The translations under genes were made by a program, and so were the position numbers. From Ehretia macrophylla (taxonomy: Eukaryota > Streptophyta > Magnoliopsida > Boraginales > Ehretiaceae), in NCBI GenBank assembly GCA_037974665.1, contig CM075764.1:86174825-86238824 (forward strand): 64,000 nt of DNA, in the 5' to 3' direction. Positions 57,911-64,000 of the stretch are shown one piece after another. The notes beneath the pieces were generated by a model, which was not told the DNA's origin, searched no databases, and saw only the letters and a list, made by a program, of their open reading frames with translations. Position 1 is the first letter of the stretch; each line of letters opens with the position of its first letter.

Positions 57911-58975
57911 CTCCTAAATTCTAGAAAAGGATCTGGAAACTCAAAGTCACATCCAAGATTAAGCATTTTCTCTGTAAAGCTTGCAACAATTTTCTACCGA
58001 CTGAGAGAAATCATTTCAAGAGAAAGCTTGTTGCTAAGCCCACTTGTAAAATTAGTGGTAAAGGCCCCGAAACTGCTGAACATATCATGCTCTTATGCAA
58101 TTCGAGTCAAGTTGTATGGTTTGCTTCTACAATCCAATGCTCTTTCTCTACCAGTTCTATCACCACCTTCGATAATTGGTTGATGAACCTTTTCTCAAAA
58201 TGCGCTTCAGTGGGGTACTTAATTGGGGAAGCAAATTCCCTTATTACTTTCTTATGTTGGTTTATTTAGAAGGGAATAAATAACTTCATTTTTAACAATG
58301 TTCCTCCTGATCCTATTCATAATAACTCTACCAAGCCTATAACTATTATTCAGAATTTGTTGTAGCACATGCTCTTTTGAAGACTAACAATTCTCCCAGT
58401 TCTGAAACTCACAACTGAGTTCTTGGTAGCTGGAATCCCCTAACAAAATCAGCTCAAATTGAATACAGATGCTTCATTTTAGTCCTCTATGAAGGGAGGC
58501 ATTGCAGTTATCTATCGAAATCATAAAGGGGATCTCTTCCTTGGTCAAGCGCGGAAAATCTCTTGTACATCAGCTATGCAGGTAGAAGCTCGTGACTTCC
58601 TTTGTGCATGTCAACTTTGGATCTCTTGTAATCTTGTTAACCTTATCATTGAAACTGATTGAGAAATCCTCTACAAGACAGTTTGCTCCAGAACTTCTGT
58701 TCCTCATGTAGAAATTCTATCCATTGTGGAAGTTATTCACAACTTTTGTCATGCTATCCCTCAAGTTTCCTTCAATCTCATTCGTAGAATAAGGAACAAG
58801 GCTGCTGATTGGGTAGCAAAATCTTATATGACTGGCAATCTACTCTAGAATTGGTACTCTAATGTGCCAGTCGAATTGTCTAATATTTTGCTTTTTGATT
58901 TTGTACAAGTTGGCATCGACTAACCTTTTGTAACTATTGTTTTATGTATGAATTTCATCATTTTGACCAAAAAAA
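57911..58975 (+). pseudogene. LINE ORF2 zinc-binding region and RNase H, with 3' end
   Basis: Continues the LINE. A TAG stands where Trp is expected after PPKF. Then comes KIKHFLCKACNNFLPTERN and the zinc-binding pattern ending AEHIMLLC (zf-RVT, about 57945-58100). From about 58450 the RNase H domain reads LNTDAS, QVEARDFLCACQLW, LIIETD and NKAADWVAK, so all four catalytic acidic residues are readable despite stops. The element ends TCATTTTGACCAAAAAAA at 58975, a LINE 3' end with a short tail. Confidence 0.8.
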
Positions 58976-59270
58976 TATGCTTATGCTCCCTCTTCATGTT
59001 TGCCTTTTCCACTTTGGATAAACCATGCGAGTAAGTGCTTTGCTTCGCTCATCCATATGTATATTTTCTTGTGCAAAAGAAAAGTTGTAAATTAAAGCTT
59101 GCTTTTAAGGTTGGAGTTGTTGAAAATTTTAGTCAATTTGTAATTAAGATCGTGCACATAAATACGTAAGATAACAAAATAAAAATAACAATAACAATAT
59201 TTTAAACTTACTTTGGCTCTAGTTAGCCAACATCCATAGCCAATCTTTGGGAAAATCCAATCCACTATTA
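58976..59270. other. Spacer between LINE and second MULE
   Basis: No gene or repeat recognised apart from short AT-rich runs. Confidence 0.4.
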
Positions 59271-59279
59271 TACAATAAC
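59271..59279 (+). repeat. 9-bp target-site duplication of MULE 2, left copy
   Basis: TACAATAAC, matched by TACAATAAT at 63407-63415 (8 of 9). Confidence 0.75.
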
Positions 59280-59638
59280 GAGTAAAATGCATTACACCCC
59301 TTGTGTTAAACGAAAATTACACAATAAATCTTGTATTTTGAAAAGTTGCAAATAACTCCTTGCGTTACACAAAATGTTGCACCATAACTCCTGCCATCCA
59401 ACTTTCTGTCAAAATTAACTGAGAGTATGGTACACGTGCGAGAGATGCATTTGGAGATGTATCAAGCCTTCAAACAAATATTATATGACCAAAAAACCTT
59501 TAATTTGTTCTTAACTTTTTTCTTTCTTTTTTCTTTCACTCTCTCTTCTTCATCTTCACCAATGCCACAACCCACCTCTGCCTAATCTCTTGCTAGTGAA
59601 GTTGTGGATCGTATATGCAACAAATAACCCACATCCAC

Positions 59639-62558
59639 TGTAATACCCCTAACCAATGCGAGTTAACGATAAATTATTAAATCGTTAAAGAAAGATCAGT
59701 TAACGATAATTGTTATATAGCATGTCAACACATATGAGCTAATATGTAATTTAGTATGATAAAAAGTAATGTCGGACCATCTAGATATGGACGCTTAAGC
59801 AAATAAGTTAAACTCCAAAATTTATTTAAAGAAGTTTGCAAGATTTCAGAATTACGAATCATTTTCGGGCCAATTTCGAAATTAAAACTGTACCAATTGA
59901 TAAAGAGTTAGTTAGTGAGTTATACATGGTTAGAAATCTCTATAAGTCTAGTTTTTAATCCTTCAAATGGTGCATCAATTGGAGTTTTCTACAAGAAGTT
60001 ATGATTATTTTAGTAAAATATGTATGAACTGTCTACGAGTAATAAATTCAAATTTTCGATGTTATTTTAATTTAATTCTGATTCGTTTTAGCTTTCATTG
60101 GGTTTTATGTTGACTGAGGATAATTGTGGGGTCCATCCCTTGGTAACAACTAGCAAAAAATGTCTCTTGAGATAAAAAGTCTCCATTGTTAGCTATAGAA
60201 ACAAAAAGGAAAGGAAAAGAAATAGATATAGATGAGTCATTGGGTCATATTTTTTTTAAGCTTCTGCCTGGCGTTATGTTAGCATTCAACTGGTGATAAG
60301 GACATTAATTCAAAAAGATAAACAAGGAAAGTTAGGAAATAAGAGATAGACATCTCATGGTTGTTTAAGTCGTCTAAGTAGCCACCTCGTGCTTGCACCG
60401 TTTCAATTCAAGAGGCCCCCTCTTGCTTCCTACTGCATGCTTGTATGTATTTTATTTAGTAATACTAGAGTCATCAGTTAAGGGGATAGACATAATTTTA
60501 GCTGCAACATAACTTTCCCCTATATAACATATATACTAATGGAACGAAAGAGAAGGGCACCAGAGAGAGACAAACTCGAAGAAAAATAATAGCGGTGACG
60601 ATGATTGGGATCCATGAGAAACGAAACGCACCCTCCTTCTGATTAACCCATCGGATTTCCATTGGTAAACTAGTGTTGCCTTGATAAATTGTGGATTTTA
60701 TGTATAAGTTGATCATATGACTATATGCAAAATACATTTAGTGAATATTATTCAAAGTAAGGAAGTTTAAAATGATGAACTTAACTTAGAGTTGTATAAT
60801 AAAAACAATAAATTAAAGGTTTAATAATTGGTATATTGGTAAACTTGGAAACCGTTACTGATTTGGAGTAAGATTGTGACTAGTGAGGTTTGGTGAAAAC
60901 CTAGATATATTATTATGAGTGTGGTTGTATGTATGTAAATGCATGGTGTGATTCTTGTAGTGTGCTACGTGGGTATGTGAGGACTAGTAGTGTGTGTATA
61001 AGTATATATATGTGTGTATTAGCAATTAGTAGCACTATGTTGGAGATTGTTGGTCTCTAGCTAGTATGTGTGAGATAGATGTGTAGGAACGGGTGGTGGG
61101 TGTATTAAAGAAGAAAGATAGGAAAGAAACAAAAGGAATATAAGAGAATGTGAAGAAGAAGATGGATTAGTAAGCATAAGATATAGTAACAAATAGGAAA
61201 GTCTAAAGAAGAAACATAAAAGAGTAAGAATCATAAAGGGAAAGATCAAACTAAGATAAAAGTCGTAACAATTATAATAAGAAGAACTGTATCATTTTAT
61301 TTAAGTTTACAAATAAGAAGCCAGAAAAATAAGAGAGACAAAATATTATCTTATATATTCCAAGAAAACCTTTTATTATTCTATCTAAGTTGGATGTCTC
61401 AGTTTGATATATTACTATGCAGTGACGAGTTAACTTAAGGTTACAAGTTTATGACTGAATTGATGTAAAACTTGTGTTGAGGTAAGTTAGACAACCCTCT
61501 TGCACCTAGATCTTCTTTGGTTCTTTCCCTATTGCTCCAGTTCAATGTTTCATATTCTGACATTCGTTGATTTCGTCTCAATTCGCTTGTCATTTGAAAT
61601 CTTATACTCGATTTGAAGTGAGGGACTATGGTTTTTAAGTACTGATTATGTTATTATCTGATGACTTAATGTATTAATTTTTATGTGTTATCTCTAGAGC
61701 TATGACACATATTCGGCAGGTGAAACTGCTGCATATTCTCAGTTTTGTACTCGTAGGTGGGGGGACGCCTCACCTTACGGAGGTATGAGGTCGCAAGTGG
61801 TCATTCTGTTATTTGATGTGTGGAGATTTAGCTATGACTATCACGGCTCTAGGTGATATTTATGTGGCATATGATAATGTGATATTTATATTTTGAAAAT
61901 ACAGTCAAGCTTGTACGATACTTTAGTACAAAATGGGATTATGAGATAACCGCATAGGTTTTGTGATATCCGGTTGCATAGTTCTGGTATTAGCTTTGTG
62001 TGTATGTTATGTAGTGATCGATTATGGTTCAGTTTTGGACTGGTGTGATTAACTAATGTTTGTTCCTCTTATAGATATCTCATGTATTTTCACTCTGTAT
62101 CGTGCCTTTGACTTAATTATAATTTTTATATTGCATCATTTTATTTGGACAACCCTCAGAGATTGACTCCAAGTGTCCTTCTTACTGAACATTGTTTCAC
62201 TCATTATTTTAATTTATTACAATTATGCAGAGACTGGGGTTAATGAGTTGTCCGGGCTACATGGATTTAGAAGCTATCCTATGAGATCAATTCTCGCAAT
62301 TATATGGTATTATGAGAATGGTGATAATATAGAAGAATATTATTTGTAAAATATCTATTTCTTGTAATAGATATTCAAAAAAAAATATTATTTGGTTAAA
62401 TTAAGAGTAAGAGTTTTAGACGCTCTGATAATTGATTTTGTGGAATTTAGATTTCTGTATTATGATATTAGAGCCTTGCGGGCTCAGGAAGAGTAATCTT
62501 CTTAGACTCGTAGCATCATGTCCCTGAGTTTGCCTTGGCGAATTTTAGGGGCATGACA
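59639..62558 (+). mobile_element. Solo LTR E, gypsy type, 2920 bp, in MULE 2
   Basis: Starts TGTAATACCCCTAACC and ends TTTTAGGGGCATGACA. Flanks TCCAC and TCTAC (one transition). A conserved stretch at about 59932-60025 (TAGAAATCTCTATAAGTCTA, GGTGCATCAATTGGAGTT, AAGTTATGATTATTTTAGT) matches solo LTR A near 3962-4055, so the two belong to related families. No internal genes. Confidence 0.75.
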
Positions 62559-62697
62559 TCTACCGAGTTCTTCCACTTATTCTTCAAACATTTTCTTCCT
62601 TTCATCATTTTTGCATTTTTTATTTCATTTCCAATTATCAATTAGGTTGTTTGCGTTTAGTTAGTAAGATCTACAAAAGAAACTTGACATTTACATA

Positions 62698-62698
62698 T

Positions 62699-62745
<47 letters not shown>
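62698..62745. repeat. (TG)n(TA)n compound microsatellite
   Basis: About ten TG units followed by about eleven TA units, in the right arm side of MULE 2. Confidence 0.92.
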
Positions 62746-62749
<4 letters not shown>

Positions 62750-63029
62750 GTGTATATAAATGTACGTATATATGTATAAGTTTATATTTAATTAAAATCA
62801 TCACTTAATTTTTAATCTTAAATAATGAAGAATTGGTGTTTCCTTTCAGCATTACTAATCTTAAAATATGGAGAAAAAGGTTAAAAAATATTAGTTGTGT
62901 GTGTACAAGTGATGCAAATGGTGGTGGTGGTCCATTGGAAGGAGGAGATGGCGAATGACGGTGATGAGTTGCAGGGTTTTTTCCCCACAAAAGTCCTAGA
63001 TTTTTAATGGTGGAAAGAAGCAATTGTGA

Positions 63030-63095
63030 GGCTTAGATTAGTTGTTAACCCATTAGTTTGCTAGCATAGGGATGCGAGTTCGAGTCCTTGCAATG
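63030..63095 (+). repeat. tRNA-like / SINE-like fragment
   Basis: TAGATTAGTTGT (A-box-like, 63035-63046) and GAGTTCGAGTCC (a good B box, 63076-63087) at tRNA-like spacing. No intact cloverleaf and no clear tail or duplication. Probably a tRNA-derived SINE fragment or tRNA relic inside MULE 2. Confidence 0.4.
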
Positions 63096-63415
63096 GCTTT
63101 TATTTTTCTCATGGACACACAGTGCCACGTGTCACCACCCAATTGGAGGAGATAGAACTGCCACATGTCAGCACACATTGAATGAAGAAAAGAAAGATGA
63201 TAAAAATGAAAAAGAAAAATTAAAAAATGAGAAAAGAAAGATAAATAAAGGATAATATAATCATTTTATACTTGTTGTTAACAGACATTAATGGAATTCA
63301 AGATTGGGGAGGTAAAACACAAAGGTTATTTGCGATTTTTTAAAATATAGGATTTATTATACAACTTTCTTCTAATACAAGGAGGTACATGTGATGCATT
63401 TTACTCTACAATAAT

Positions 63416-64000
63416 TGTTGCAACAATGGCTTTATGAATGGACAAAGCCCATAACATTGTGGCGTTATGCGGGAAAAGGCCTATTGCATGTTTCATTTGA
63501 TATTTGTATTGTTTTTAAGGTAAATAGTTGCTCTGCCGGATTTCTTGTGTTCCAAACTCGTTTTGTTCATGGATTTGGATAGGGGTGGATTTATGATTTT
63601 TCTCAATGAGAATTATAGCGCGCAATTTAACATTTGTGTACAATTCTTTTTGTTTTTTAATGTAGAATAATTGATTTTTTAAAATTAAAAATACCCTTAC
63701 GTTGACCAAAAATGAAAAAAAAAAAAAATTCAAAGATAGTGACGACTAAAAACCCCACTGTCCTCCATATACGACCGCCCTTGATTTGGGGAGTGACATG
63801 TCTAGCTCTAGTTACCAGCTCCACAAATTGCTTTATAACTTAGGAAAATTCTTCAATTAGTGGAATCGACCAATATGTGAGACTAACGATTGTCCCAATC
63901 ATGCAACTACAATAATAACACGTATCTAAAACATAAAACTAGATAATCTGCTGCATACTTTTACACAGAATGATATCACCTACATTACGCTCCTTGAAAA
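63416..64000. other. Right flank, no gene seen
   Basis: Contains an A-run near 63714-63728. The translated frames show no recognised domain. Confidence 0.4.

Larger units (their letters stand above)
59280..63406. mobile_element. MULE-like transposon 2 with a nested gypsy LTR
   Basis: The ends are inverted: GAGTAAAATGCATTACA on the left; the right end read inward gives GAGTAAAATGCATCACATG. Similarity continues for about 100 bases (CCTTGTRTTA, AATAAATCYTRTATTTT, GCAAATAAC). It is flanked by near-perfect 9-bp duplications. Removing the nested LTR (59639-62558) and one copy of its flanking 5 bases leaves about 1.2 kb, similar in size to the MULE at 25114-26269. The arm sequence differs, so it is another family. 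No transposase found. Confidence 0.82.

Noticed and set aside
63030-63095. Functional tRNA gene
   Set aside because: A good B box and a weak A box, but I could not build an acceptor stem or anticodon arm.

Overview
This window is plant nuclear DNA, most likely from a eudicot. The sequence is AT-rich, and most of it is nested, decayed transposable elements surrounding a small gene island. Family names rest on motifs read by eye; no search was run. I found no CRISPR array, prokaryotic operon or obviously new pathway.

Region 1 (about 1-28.0 kb) is a stack of insertions. The oldest layer is a Ty3/gypsy element of the Tat type on the minus strand. Its 5' LTR is at 27593-27998, and gag, protease, RT, RNase H, a second RNase H and integrase run leftward to about 9.5 kb. 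These are followed by a 117-bp tandem repeat and, on the opposite strand, an antisense gene with a PF04195-like domain and its own TATA box at 1620. Two long LTRs resembling Tekay/Del chromoviruses interrupt it: a solo LTR in the antisense gene (2311-6546, exact 5-bp target duplication) and another in gag (14470-27211). Inside the second LTR sits a complete-ended Tekay-like element (16322-26534) whose RT core is deleted in frame. One of its LTRs carries a 1.16-kb MULE-like transposon (25114-26269) with a 9-bp target duplication. This is a four-level nest.

Region 2 (28.0-40.0 kb) is the gene island. A rhomboid-family gene resembling plant RBL13 (29160-29975, plus) faces a DUF1336/EDR2-C gene (34043-35005, minus). 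Around them lie small elements: a Tourist-like MITE, two MITE-like foldbacks, a tRNA-derived SINE with flanking duplications, a 64-bp tandem duplication and microsatellites.

Region 3 (40.0-51.1 kb) is a decayed Ty1/copia element on the plus strand. It has a truncated 5' LTR, a degenerate Met-tRNA primer site, gag, protease, integrase, RT and a 1.8-kb 3' LTR. Its gag is split by a 3.6-kb Tekay-like solo LTR on the minus strand.

Region 4 (51.1-64 kb) holds a GGGCT-rich degenerate repeat, two LINE remnants (one split by a copia-like solo LTR with a 5-bp duplication), and a second MULE-like transposon (59280-63406) carrying another gypsy-type solo LTR.

Only the rhomboid gene, and probably the DUF1336 gene, look functional. 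Many stops in the elements fit C-to-T changes at glutamine, arginine or tryptophan codons, as expected for long-methylated plant repeats.
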